From Thalassospira sp. HJ (GTDB lineage Bacteria; Pseudomonadota; Alphaproteobacteria; Rhodospirillales; Thalassospiraceae), in NCBI RefSeq assembly GCF_000948415.1, contig NZ_JYII01000012.1:62001-126000 (forward strand): a stretch of 64,000 nucleotides of DNA, in the 5' to 3' direction. Every line of letters begins with the position of its first letter. Position 1 is the stretch's first letter. This document shows positions 55,446-63,752 of this stretch, in pieces. The notes under the pieces are model-generated. The model searched no databases. It saw nothing but the letters and a program-made list of their open reading frames with translations, and was not told the DNA's origin. The translations under genes and the position numbers were made by a program.

Positions 55446-55993
55446 TTCAATCGCAGCAACTTCTTCTGTTTGGTGCGTGAATTCAACACGCATTGCTTGA
55501 TCTTGTGTGAAAAACCTCAGGTCAATCGTTTCGAAAACCACGTAGTTCAGATGTTTGCTAGCGCTGCTCCAAACCCATCTCGATAGATAACCTAAAGTTG
55601 GTGTTCGCTATATACGATTTGATTGAAGAATCAGAACGTAATATTGGAAAGTTAATTATTACAGCATTGGCCCAATCAGTTGGGTTGGAGCATTGATGAA
55701 TGCTCTGCTAAATGAGGGGGATGTGTCGTCTGCAAGATCAGAGTTGTGTTAGATGCTGTCAATGGGAAGAAGAAGGTGGCTCTAGGTGACGTTCCTTATG
55801 TCTCGATAGCTATTTTCCGTAGTTTGCATCAATGGCATTAAGTCTTAAGTTTTGTCCTAAGCGACTGATTTTTGGAATATGATTATGACCCGAATCATCC
55901 TTCCTTCTAATAGCACACGTAACTGTAGACATTATACGTTGGGTGTTGTGTCATCAAACTACGCTTTAACAGTATTGTCGCGGAGGAGATTTG
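55446..55993. other. AT-rich region with gene remnants
   Basis: 548 bases before wzz, clearly richer in A+T than the rest. There are two short frames, one from a GTG near 55600 (about 31 codons) overlapping another of 18 codons in TGATG fashion, and a hairpin GAGCATT-GATG-AATGCTC (55688-55705). They look like decayed fragments. Nothing else is seen. Confidence 0.5.
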
Positions 55994-56671
55994 ATGTCTG
56001 AAGTTCGTCCAACATACGATGATGAAATCGACTTATTTGAGATTCTCGAAACGTTATGGGGAGGCAAGTGGTTCATCGTTACCTTTGTTATTTTGGTAAC
56101 TTTTGTAGGGTTTGTATATTCGCAAGTTGCCCAGCCAAAGTATGAAGTTTCTGTTCCTTATGCATTTAATGTCTATTCGGTTAGTACTCAACAAATATGC
56201 GATGAGAGTAATCAGGTCGTTGAATGTATTGAAAGTGAACAAAGTAAGCGATTGATATCGCTACTTGAGGGGGGGTGGAATGATTCGAAAAAAAGTTCCT
56301 CCTTATCGTTGATAACAATAAACCCATTGGATGTAGATGGGTACAAAGCAGATTTTGTACGTATCAATGAATTGCTGACAAAAGAAGTTTATGCTGAAGC
56401 CTCGACTGAACTTGCTTTGATTCAAAATGAACTCACTGATGCCTTGCTGAGCACGGAACGAGTGGCTGACAATATGCTGAATGCGAAAAGGATTATTCGG
56501 TCCATAGATAATGGGCAAATGGTTCTCTCTTTTGGTTCTATTTCTGTTTCGCAGACATCTCCTAAAGTCCCGTTGATACTTGCAATGTCGATTGTGCTAG
56601 GTGGGATGATTAGTGCCCTCTTTGTTCTTGTTCGTAAGGCTATGCTCAAGCGTAAGGAGCGGTCAGCATAA
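55994..56671 (+). CDS. Wzz-like polysaccharide chain-length protein
   Basis: A 225-residue protein with a short cytoplasmic tail, membrane helix 1 (about 28-48), a periplasmic coiled segment of about 140 residues and helix 2 (about 195-215), the two-helix layout of Wzz/PCP proteins. The start DDEIDLFEILETLWGGKW fits the Wzz N-terminal motif. A small PCP-1 type is expected to set O-antigen or capsule length, but no glycosyltransferase or polymerase gene is here. GGAGGAGA lies five bases before ATG 55994. Codon use is AT-rich, unlike neighbours, pointing to transfer. Confidence 0.82.
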   Translation: MSEVRPTYDDEIDLFEILETLWGGKWFIVTFVILVTFVGFVYSQVAQPKYEVSVPYAFNVYSVSTQQICDESNQVVECIESEQSKRLISLLEGGWNDSKKSSSLSLITINPLDVDGYKADFVRINELLTKEVYAEASTELALIQNELTDALLSTERVADNMLNAKRIIRSIDNGQMVLSFGSISVSQTSPKVPLILAMSIVLGGMISALFVLVRKAMLKRKERSA

Positions 56672-56837
56672 GTATAAGGACAACTTCCGATCTCCTGTTT
56701 AGCAGCGCGAATTGGATAGTTGGAAGTTTTTTAGAAAGTGAAAGATAATGCAATTCAAATCAATGCCCTATGCCATGTCTATTGTTGAGTGGTAACAAGT
56801 TTGCTGTTTAGGGTGTTTGTTGCCTGTGGTTGTCGTT

Positions 56838-57593
56838 CTATGCTGTAAAACCTCCATTAACATCCATAACGGTTCCGGTGATAAATCCGGCGCCAGGTCC
56901 CGCAAGAAACAGGATCGCTGCTGTAACCTCATCTAGCGTTGCAAAACGTGGGATTGCGTGGCTGTCCATAATGATAGGGGGAAGGTTGTCCTTTGATCCG
57001 GATGCCATGTCCGTATCCATGATCCCTGCCTGAACAACGTTGACCGTGATATTCCGCCGGCCGAGGTCACGCGAGGCCCCTTTGGAATAGGCGACGACTG
57101 CCGCTTTGGTTGCTGCGTAGTCCGTTGTTCCCGGAAATGCGACACGCGTACCCAGGCCGGAGCCTACTGATATGATACGGCCTCCATCGGGCATAAGCTT
57201 GGCGGCTGCACGAATATTGGCAATGACACCAAGTGTGTTGATGGACCACTGGCGGTCCATTGCTGCGTTGTCGATCTCGGGATCGTCAATGGTTTTTCCC
57301 TGCCACGCGACGGCGGCATTGTTGATCAGGATGTCAAGTTTGCCAAAATTGTCGACCACTTGGTGTATCAATGGTTCGGACGCTGAAGGATCCCCTTGAT
57401 CCCCTTTGAATGCATAAGCACGCGCGCCCTTGGACCTGATGCCTTCGACTACGGCTTCTGCCTTCTTGTCAGAACTCGCGTAACTGATTGCTAAGTCGGC
57501 GCCTGCGTCAGCCAATACGGCTGCGGTTGTCGCGCCAAGCCCGCGCGACCCGCCGGTAACGAGGACTGATTTACCGGAAAGAGGTTTGGTCAT
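56838..57593 (-). CDS. SDR family oxidoreductase
   Basis: A 251-residue short-chain dehydrogenase. It has the TGGSRGLG NAD(P)-binding motif at residues 13-20, NNAAVAW for the NNAG motif, catalytic Ser in SVGSGLGT and Tyr/Lys in DYAATKAAVV. Substrate unknown. It is transcribed from the same side as the NADP-binding gene and probably controlled by the TetR regulator at 58534. Confidence 0.88.
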   Translation of the reverse strand: MTKPLSGKSVLVTGGSRGLGATTAAVLADAGADLAISYASSDKKAEAVVEGIRSKGARAYAFKGDQGDPSASEPLIHQVVDNFGKLDILINNAAVAWQGKTIDDPEIDNAAMDRQWSINTLGVIANIRAAAKLMPDGGRIISVGSGLGTRVAFPGTTDYAATKAAVVAYSKGASRDLGRRNITVNVVQAGIMDTDMASGSKDNLPPIIMDSHAIPRFATLDEVTAAILFLAGPGAGFITGTVMDVNGGFTA

Positions 57594-57710
57594 GGGAGGC
57601 TCCTTAATGTTGTCTTATGTCGTTCAATGACTGCGTGGAGCGCAGTCACGTCGGTGCAAGATTGCAAAGCTGCTTGTATGGGGGCTGGCTGGCTAAAGGT
57701 GCGTGAGCAA

Positions 57711-58319
57711 TTAATCCCCTTTTACCGGTGCCAGAAGCTCTAGGGCGCTCAGGGCCCCACCGAGTTCCATTTGACGGCCTGCAGTTGCCAGCGATCCAAG
57801 CATCACGGGTTGGAGGTCGAGTTCCGAGATCAATGAAGCGACTGTTGAAATCACTGATTCATTGTCTCCGGCAACAAAGAGGACACGGCGCATCTTGGGC
57901 GGAGTAGGGGCGAACATGGTGTTAAAAGGCAGCGTGTTAAACGCTTTTACGACGCGCGCATGCGGGGCAAGTTCGGCGATGGTCTCGCTTCCAGACCCGC
58001 CTTTCAGATCGTCGATTGTCGCGTTGGGCGGGTAAGTCAGAAATATGTTCGTTGTGTCGACGAGAATTCGGCCCTGTTGAGGCGTTTCGGTTTCAAGAAG
58101 GTCTTTCACTCCTGTCCAAGGGATGGATAGGAAAACCACGTCGCATCCCATGGCGTCGGAAGTTTCGGAGGGGGTAATTGAGGCGATAGAACCTTCAATG
58201 CTCCTTGCGACCGCTTCTGTTCCTCGGCTGTTTGCAAGAAGAACCTGATATCCCAGCTCGGCAAACTTTGTAGCAAGTGTCTTTCCGACCATGCCGGTAC
58301 CGATCACTCCTATCTTCAT
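57711..58319 (-). CDS. NADP-binding oxidoreductase (F420-dependent reductase-like)
   Basis: A 202-residue Rossmann-fold protein with GVIGTGMVGKTLATKFAELG at the start, LLANSRGTE after strand 2 and VVFLSIPWTGV, as in the F420_oxidored/NADP oxidoreductase family. The C-terminal domain is short. It could reduce an unknown substrate. It is divergent from the TetR gene and upstream of the SDR gene, with the operator cluster in front of it. Confidence 0.85.
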   Translation of the reverse strand: MKIGVIGTGMVGKTLATKFAELGYQVLLANSRGTEAVARSIEGSIASITPSETSDAMGCDVVFLSIPWTGVKDLLETETPQQGRILVDTTNIFLTYPPNATIDDLKGGSGSETIAELAPHARVVKAFNTLPFNTMFAPTPPKMRRVLFVAGDNESVISTVASLISELDLQPVMLGSLATAGRQMELGGALSALELLAPVKGD

Positions 58320-58447
58320 TGGTCATCTCCTTGATACGGGATGTCTATTTCCGAATGGACCACAGAGTTCATTTTGGCCTACATGCGGACTTAATGGGCG
58401 TTCAGGCACTTGATTTTGCGTCGATCAGCAGGATGATTTTAATTTAA

Positions 58448-58518
58448 TACCGATCGGTACTATATCGATCGGTATCTTATGTGGACATCGGGAGTCAAGT
58501 TTTTTATACTGATCGGTA
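58448..58518. promoter_or_regulatory. Three TetR operators between divergent genes
   Basis: Sites TACCGATCGGTA (58448-58459, perfect palindrome), TATCGATCGGTA (58463-58474) and TACTGATCGGTA (58507-58518). The first two are 15 bases apart centre to centre. The last sits just before the TetR ribosome site. They suggest repression of tetR and of the divergent oxidoreductase genes. Confidence 0.8.
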
Positions 58519-58533
58519 TCAAAAGGAGAGTTG

Positions 58534-59127
58534 ATGGGACGACATCGTGAATTTGACGCCGAGCAGGTGCTTGACGCCGCTTTGAACGTATTTTGGAAAA
58601 AGGGTTACGAAGGCACGTCCCTTGACGACCTTACACGGGAGACAGGCGTCGCGCGTCCGGGGCTTTATTCTGTGTTTGGCAACAAGGAGGCGCTTTTTCT
58701 TAAGGCGCTCGACAGCTACGAAGCCAAATATATGACATTCATGCAGGCTGCTTTGAACGAACCGACGTCATACGCTGTAGTCGCAGCCATCCTGAAGGGA
58801 TCCTTTGATCTCCAGACCAGAAATGATGTCGCACGCGGTTGCTTGGGCGTGAATGGGGCATTGGCGTGCTCAGACAGCGCGGAGCCTATTCGTCTCGAAC
58901 TGGTACGTCGGCGGAATGCAAGCGAACAGGCGCTATGTGATCGTCTGGAGCGTGCCCGTCAAGAAGGTGACCTTTCGGAGGCAGCAGACCCTGCGGTTTT
59001 GGCAAAGTATGTCATGACAGTAAGTCAAGGCATGGCGGTCCAGGCAAAAGCCGGCGCGACCAAAGAACATCTGGAGGCGGTCATTAAGCACGTGCTTGCG
59101 ACATGGCCTGCTGCACGGAACAAATAA
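58534..59127 (+). CDS. TetR family transcriptional regulator
   Basis: A 197-residue TetR protein with HTH at 6-50 (EFDAEQVLDAALNVFWKKGY, then SLDDLTRETGVARPGLYSVF) and a TetR_C_16-type effector domain containing CLGVNGALACSD. It is similar in build to the regulator at 5655. AAGGAGAG is about five bases before ATG 58534. It likely represses itself and the divergent NADP-binding/SDR genes through TACCGATCGGTA sites. The inducer is unknown. Confidence 0.92.
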   Translation: MGRHREFDAEQVLDAALNVFWKKGYEGTSLDDLTRETGVARPGLYSVFGNKEALFLKALDSYEAKYMTFMQAALNEPTSYAVVAAILKGSFDLQTRNDVARGCLGVNGALACSDSAEPIRLELVRRRNASEQALCDRLERARQEGDLSEAADPAVLAKYVMTVSQGMAVQAKAGATKEHLEAVIKHVLATWPAARNK

Positions 59128-59193
59128 AAACAAACACCAGAACCGGCTGGTGAATTGTCTGTGGTTCATGATGTGAGAGTAGTGCGGGTTATC

Positions 59194-59337
59194 TCAAGGC
59201 CCATCTGATCCGCAATCCCCCGTCGCGTTACATGCGTTTGACACTGCCTGCTGCACACTGCGCTGCCAGTTGAAGGTCAGGCAGGATGACAGGGACAGGA
59301 CTGCGGCGAACGTCGTGATCAGGCGAAGGGAGCGCAT
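59194..59337 (-). CDS. Small lipoprotein, 47 residues
   Basis: A short frame that begins 11 bases after the SDR stop on the same strand. It has a typical lipoprotein signal: MRSLRLITTFAAVLSLSSC, with lipobox LSSC and Cys19. The rest, residues 20-47, is short and polar with two more cysteines (NACNATGDC). AAAGG is about eight bases before the ATG. Size and context (downstream of an oxidoreductase) leave function open; entericidin-like peptides have this build. Confidence 0.55.
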   Translation of the reverse strand: MRSLRLITTFAAVLSLSSCLTFNWQRSVQQAVSNACNATGDCGSDGP

Positions 59338-59348
59338 GGCTAGTGCCT

Positions 59349-60107
59349 TTACTTTGCCCGAAGGGCCGGTAGGCCAACGCCGGTTGTTTCAAACCCGCCG
59401 TCGGCTGCTACGATCTGCCCGGTGACGAAGCTTGCCTTTTCCGAGCACAGAAAGTGGATGACTTCGGCGATTTCATTTTCAGTGCCGTAACGTCCCAGCG
59501 GCATGGCATCGAGATAGGCTGAGATGATTTCAGGCGAGTGGACGGCCATCGCCAGTTTGGTTTTGACCGGGCCGGGGCAAACGCAGTTGGCGCGGATACC
59601 ATATTCGCCAAGTTCGGCGGCCTGTTGCTTGGTCATGTGAATGACCGCTGCCTTTGATGTGCCGTAGGCCACGCGCAGTGTCGATGCCCGAAGGCCGGAG
59701 ATCGAGCCGATATTGACAATGGCACCTTTGGTTTCCTTGAGTGCCGGTATCGTTGCCTGCGAGACAAGGAACACGCCATCAAGGTTGGTTTCCATGATCC
59801 GGCGCCAGGTGGCGAAGCTGGTTTCCTCGACAGGCAGGAAGTCGGCAACGCCGGCGTTGTTCACGACCGCGTCAAGCCGCCCAAAGGCCGAAAGGACCGC
59901 ATCGACCATCTGATCAACCTGTTTGGGTATCGAGACATCATATTCAAAGGCCGAAGCCGCATCCGAAACGGTTTTTGACGCAGCGTCGAGTTCCGGTCTG
60001 TCGCGATCAATCATGGCGACTTTCCAGCCCTGATCGATAAACAGTTTGGTGGTGGCAAGGCCAATTCCGCGTGCGGCACCCGTGACCAATGCGACTTTCT
60101 GCGTCAT
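59349..60107 (-). CDS. SDR family oxidoreductase
   Basis: A 252-residue short-chain dehydrogenase. TGAARGIG is at residues 10-17, NNAGVAD about 88, the catalytic Ser is in GSISGLRAS, and Tyr/Lys are in AYGTSKAAV. Substrate unknown. It belongs with a small lipoprotein gene downstream. The 372 bases upstream, to the XRE-cupin gene, hold mainly AT-rich sequence with the palindrome at 60373-60409. Confidence 0.88.
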   Translation of the reverse strand: MTQKVALVTGAARGIGLATTKLFIDQGWKVAMIDRDRPELDAASKTVSDAASAFEYDVSIPKQVDQMVDAVLSAFGRLDAVVNNAGVADFLPVEETSFATWRRIMETNLDGVFLVSQATIPALKETKGAIVNIGSISGLRASTLRVAYGTSKAAVIHMTKQQAAELGEYGIRANCVCPGPVKTKLAMAVHSPEIISAYLDAMPLGRYGTENEIAEVIHFLCSEKASFVTGQIVAADGGFETTGVGLPALRAK

Positions 60108-60372
60108 TTAATGACTTCCTTTCCTGAAGAGTTTTCCCTGTTGGTGCGGGCTTGTGCCCGCTGATGTTGCGCGTGTTTGTCATCGCACCTGTTGTTGATC
60201 TTCATATAGGCAAATCAGATTGCAAGCGGCAAGGACTCTATGGTCGATGCCGTCGGGGCAGAGCGCTTCATATGGGATTTGGGTCATGCTTCTTTGCTGC
60301 CACGTCAAAAACGTTAATTGGCAATTAGGGCCTGGTTCCCAGCAAAACCGGCATATGGAGGGGCGAAATCAA

Positions 60373-60409
60373 TCGTCTATGAAAAAATGTGGAAAATTTT
60401 CATAGACGA
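60373..60409. promoter_or_regulatory. Long inverted repeat upstream of XRE-cupin gene
   Basis: Thirteen-base arms TCGTCTATGAAAA (60373-60385) and TTTTCATAGACGA (60397-60409), 11 bases apart, then TGTGA-N8-TCACA at about 60411-60429. It lies 70 bases before the start of the XRE-cupin regulator and may be its own operator. Confidence 0.6.
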
Positions 60410-60479
60410 AGTGTGAAAAATACGTCACAAATTTCATGAAGCTTGAGGTCAAGTTGCAAACTCCTTTGTGAGAAAAACC

Positions 60480-61037
60480 ATGTCGAACGCCGTCAAACTA
60501 GGCCAGGACATTCGCGCGCTGCGGAAAGCCCGGAAGATGACCCTTGAAAAGATGTCACAGCAGTTGGGGCGATCTGTGGGTTGGTTGTCTCAGATTGAGC
60601 GTGGCCTTTCTGTGCCAACAATGGAGGATTTGCGCGAGATCGCCTCGCTGTTTGATGTGCCATTGTCACTATTCTTTGGGACCACAGAAGCACCTGAAAA
60701 TGAGCAGGGTCGTGTTGTGCGCGCTGCCGCACGGCGTCAGATCGGGGCGTATGACAGTGGTTTGGTCGAAACCCTTATTTCGCCCGATTTGACCGACGAC
60801 TTTGAAGTGATCCATTCGACGTTCAAGCCTGGGGCAGAGATCGCCGAAATCACCAAACGTCCAACCACTGAAGTTGTCTATCTGATCTCCGGTACGCTCG
60901 ATCTTTGGATTGAGGATGAGAAGTACACGATTTCCGCAGGCGATAGTTTCCGCATTCGTGGTGACAGCTATCGCTGGGCCAATCCCTATGACATCCCGGC
61001 CGTTGCGCTGTGGGTTATTTCTCCCCCTGTGTATTGA
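60480..61037 (+). CDS. XRE-family regulator with cupin domain
   Basis: A 185-residue regulator: an XRE helix-turn-helix at 6-62 (LRKARKMTLEKMSQQLGRS, then WLSQIERGLSVP) and a C-terminal cupin at about 105-180 (EVVYLISGTLDLWIEDEKY, TISAGDSFRIRG). This build is common for regulators of amino-acid or polyamine catabolism. ATG 60480 is used; GTG 60468 is in frame. It ends nine bases before the dehydrogenase gene, so they probably form an operon. Confidence 0.93.
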   Translation: MSNAVKLGQDIRALRKARKMTLEKMSQQLGRSVGWLSQIERGLSVPTMEDLREIASLFDVPLSLFFGTTEAPENEQGRVVRAAARRQIGAYDSGLVETLISPDLTDDFEVIHSTFKPGAEIAEITKRPTTEVVYLISGTLDLWIEDEKYTISAGDSFRIRGDSYRWANPYDIPAVALWVISPPVY

Positions 61038-61046
61038 GGTTTAACC

Positions 61047-63491
61047 ATGACTCTTCCTGCTAAAGCGCGTGTGGTCATTATCGGCGGTGGTGTGATTGGC
61101 TGTTCGGTGGCCTATCACCTGACCAAACTTGGCTGGAAAGATGTTGTCTTGCTTGAGCGCAAGGAGCTGACATCCGGAACCACATGGCATGCCGCCGGCC
61201 TGATCGCCCAGTTACGCGCGACGGCCAACATGACCCGCCTTGCCAAATATTCGCAGGAACTATACGGCACGCTTGAGGATGAAACCGGGGTTGCCACCGG
61301 TTTTAAACGCGTCGGTGCCATCACCGTTGCCCTGACCGAAGATCGCAGGGAAGAACTGTTTCGTCAGGCCGCGATGGCCCGTGCATTTGGCGTGGAGATT
61401 GAGGAAATATCGACGGCCGAGGTCGGAGAATATTATCCGCATGTCAATCTGGATGGCGTGACCGCAGGCGTTTATCTGCCAAAAGACGGGCAGGGCGATC
61501 CGGGGAATATCGCGCTATCACTTGCGCGTGGCGCGACCAAGCGCGGAGCCAAAATTCATAGCCGCACCAAAGTCACCGGCATGACCAAAACGGGATCGCG
61601 CATAACCGGTGTGTCTTGGCAATCCGAAGATGGTGATCAGGGCGAAATTGCCTGCGAATTGGTGGTGAACTGTGCGGGCATGTGGGCGCGTGATGTCGGT
61701 AAGATGGCCGGGGTTAATGTGCCGCTGCATGCGTGCGAGCACTATTATATCGTCACCGACAATGTGCCCGGCCTAGGAAACCTGCCGGTTCTTCGCGTGC
61801 CTGATGAATGCGCCTATTACAAGGAAGATGCCGGTAAGATCTTGCTCGGCATGTTTGAGCCCAAGGCAAAGCCGTGGGGCATGAACGGTATTCCCGACAG
61901 TTTCGAGTTCGATGAACTCCCACCCGATTTCGAGCATTTCGAGCCGATCCTTGAAATGGCGATCAACCGGTTGCCGCTTTTGGGGCAGACCGGCATTCAT
62001 ACCTTTTTCAATGGCCCGGAAAGCTTCACACCCGATGACGCCTATCACCTCGGTCTGGCGCCGGGCATGGATAATGTCTGGGTGGCGGCCGGGTTCAATT
62101 CCATTGGTATCCAGTCGGCGGGTGGGGCTGGCATGGCGCTGGCGCAATGGATGGAAGACGGTGAAAAGCCGTTTGACCTTGGCGATGTCGATATTGCCCG
62201 CATGCAGCCATTTCAGGGCAACAAGACCTATCTGACGGAACGTGTGTCAGAAACGCTGGGTTTGCTCTATGCCGATCACTATCCATTCCGGCAAAAGGCA
62301 ACGTCACGAGGCATTCGTCGCTCGCCCCTGCATGAACATCTGGCGAAGAATGGAGCCGTATTTGGGGAGTTCGCCGGCTGGGAGCGCGCCAACTGGTTCG
62401 CCAACCCGGGGCAAAAGCCGGAATATGAATATAGTTGGAAACGCCCCAACTGGTTTGACAATGCCAAGGCAGAGCACCTGGCGATCCGAACCGGCGTTGG
62501 CCTCTATGACATGTCGTCCTTTGGCAAAATCCGTGTCGAAGGCCCGGATGCAACGGCCTTCCTTAACCACATCTGCGGTGGAGAAATGGACGTTCCGGTG
62601 GGCAAGATCGTCTATACCCAGTTCCTGAATGCGCGGGGCGGGATTGAGGCCGATGTGACCATCACCCGCCTGTCGGAGCTGGTGTATCTTGTTGTCACAC
62701 CGGCGGCAACGCGGCTGGCAGATGAAACGTGGATGCGCCGCCATATTAGCGATCATATGGTCGTCATCACCGATGTCACGGCAGGCGAAGCAGTGCTTGC
62801 CGTTATGGGGCCGAAATCACGTGATCTGTTATCCGCAGTATCCCCCAACGATTTCTCAAACGCCGCCAGCCCGTTTGGCACGGCACAAGAAATCGAAATC
62901 GGCATGGGGATCGCGCGCGCCCATCGGGTTTCCTATGTCGGCGAACTGGGCTGGGAGATTTATGTCAGTGCCGACATGGCAGCCCATGTTTTCGAAACGC
63001 TGCTGGCAGCGGGTGAAGGTCATGGCCTGAAGCTCTGTGGTCTGCACATGATGGATGGTTGCCGGATCGAAAAGGGCTTCCGTCACTTTGGCCATGACAT
63101 CACCTGTGAGGATCATGTGCTTGAGGCCGGACTTGGCTTCTCGGTTAAAACCGACAAGCCCGATTTCATCGGCCGGGATGCTGTTTTGGCCAAACGCGAA
63201 AGTGGCCTGAAACGGCGAATGGTGCAGTTCCGACTGAGCGACCCGGAACCGCTTCTGTTCCATAACGAACCGATCCTGCGCGATGGCAAAATCGTCGGTC
63301 ATCTGACATCGGGGGCCTATGGCCATCACCTGGTTGCTGCCGTCGGGATGGGTTATATCGGCTGTGAAGGCGAAACTGCCAACGATATTATGGCGTCAAA
63401 CTATAGCATTGATGTCGCCGGCACAGTGGTCAGTGCCCAAGCATCCTTACGTCCGTTCTACGACCCGTCCGGGGATCGGATGAAGTCGTAG
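61047..63491 (+). CDS. FAD-dependent dimethylglycine/sarcosine dehydrogenase-like enzyme
   Basis: An 814-residue protein: an N-terminal DAO-type FAD domain (VVIIGGGVIGCSVAYHLTKLG, then GTTWHAAGLIAQLRA), a FAO_M central region, and a C-terminal GcvT-like folate-binding aminomethyltransferase domain (about 425-810). His in TTWHAAG is where dimethylglycine and sarcosine dehydrogenases attach FAD covalently. It would demethylate a methylated amine and pass the one-carbon unit to tetrahydrofolate. The exact substrate is not fixed by sequence. It follows the XRE-cupin gene by nine bases. Confidence 0.92.
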   Translation: MTLPAKARVVIIGGGVIGCSVAYHLTKLGWKDVVLLERKELTSGTTWHAAGLIAQLRATANMTRLAKYSQELYGTLEDETGVATGFKRVGAITVALTEDRREELFRQAAMARAFGVEIEEISTAEVGEYYPHVNLDGVTAGVYLPKDGQGDPGNIALSLARGATKRGAKIHSRTKVTGMTKTGSRITGVSWQSEDGDQGEIACELVVNCAGMWARDVGKMAGVNVPLHACEHYYIVTDNVPGLGNLPVLRVPDECAYYKEDAGKILLGMFEPKAKPWGMNGIPDSFEFDELPPDFEHFEPILEMAINRLPLLGQTGIHTFFNGPESFTPDDAYHLGLAPGMDNVWVAAGFNSIGIQSAGGAGMALAQWMEDGEKPFDLGDVDIARMQPFQGNKTYLTERVSETLGLLYADHYPFRQKATSRGIRRSPLHEHLAKNGAVFGEFAGWERANWFANPGQKPEYEYSWKRPNWFDNAKAEHLAIRTGVGLYDMSSFGKIRVEGPDATAFLNHICGGEMDVPVGKIVYTQFLNARGGIEADVTITRLSELVYLVVTPAATRLADETWMRRHISDHMVVITDVTAGEAVLAVMGPKSRDLLSAVSPNDFSNAASPFGTAQEIEIGMGIARAHRVSYVGELGWEIYVSADMAAHVFETLLAAGEGHGLKLCGLHMMDGCRIEKGFRHFGHDITCEDHVLEAGLGFSVKTDKPDFIGRDAVLAKRESGLKRRMVQFRLSDPEPLLFHNEPILRDGKIVGHLTSGAYGHHLVAAVGMGYIGCEGETANDIMASNYSIDVAGTVVSAQASLRPFYDPSGDRMKS

Positions 63492-63515
63492 AACGGGGAT
63501 GCCTTCGAAGTGTGT

Positions 63516-63547
63516 AGTGCTCGGCCAGCATGCAGTGGCCGGGCACT
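63516..63547. terminator. Hairpin between converging genes
   Basis: Twelve-base arms at 63516-63527 (AGTGCTCGGCCA) and 63536-63547 (TGGCCGGGCACT), one G-T pair, eight-base loop. It overlaps the stop codon of the minus-strand XRE gene; there is no strong T-tract. Confidence 0.55.
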
Positions 63548-63752
63548 AATCCGGTTGAAACTCCAAAAGATCGCCTGGTTGACATTCGAGTTCCTTGCAT
63601 ATGGCCGACAGCGTTTCAAACCGCACACCACGCACCTTGCCTGACTTCAACAGTGACAGGTTTTGTTCGCTGATGCCGATCCGGGCAGCGAGATCCTTGG
63701 ACTTCATCTTGCGGGTGGCCAGCATGACATCCAGTCGAACAATAATACCCAT
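63546..63752 (-). CDS. Small XRE/Cro-type regulator
   Basis: A 68-residue helix-turn-helix protein: DVMLATRKMKSKDLAARIGI then SEQNLSLLKSGKVRGVRFET, of the YozG-like XRE group. It overlaps the DUF2975 stop by one base (TGATG), a pairing seen widely where a small XRE regulator is encoded with a DUF2975 membrane protein. Confidence 0.92.
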   Translation of the reverse strand: MGIIVRLDVMLATRKMKSKDLAARIGISEQNLSLLKSGKVRGVRFETLSAICKELECQPGDLLEFQPD

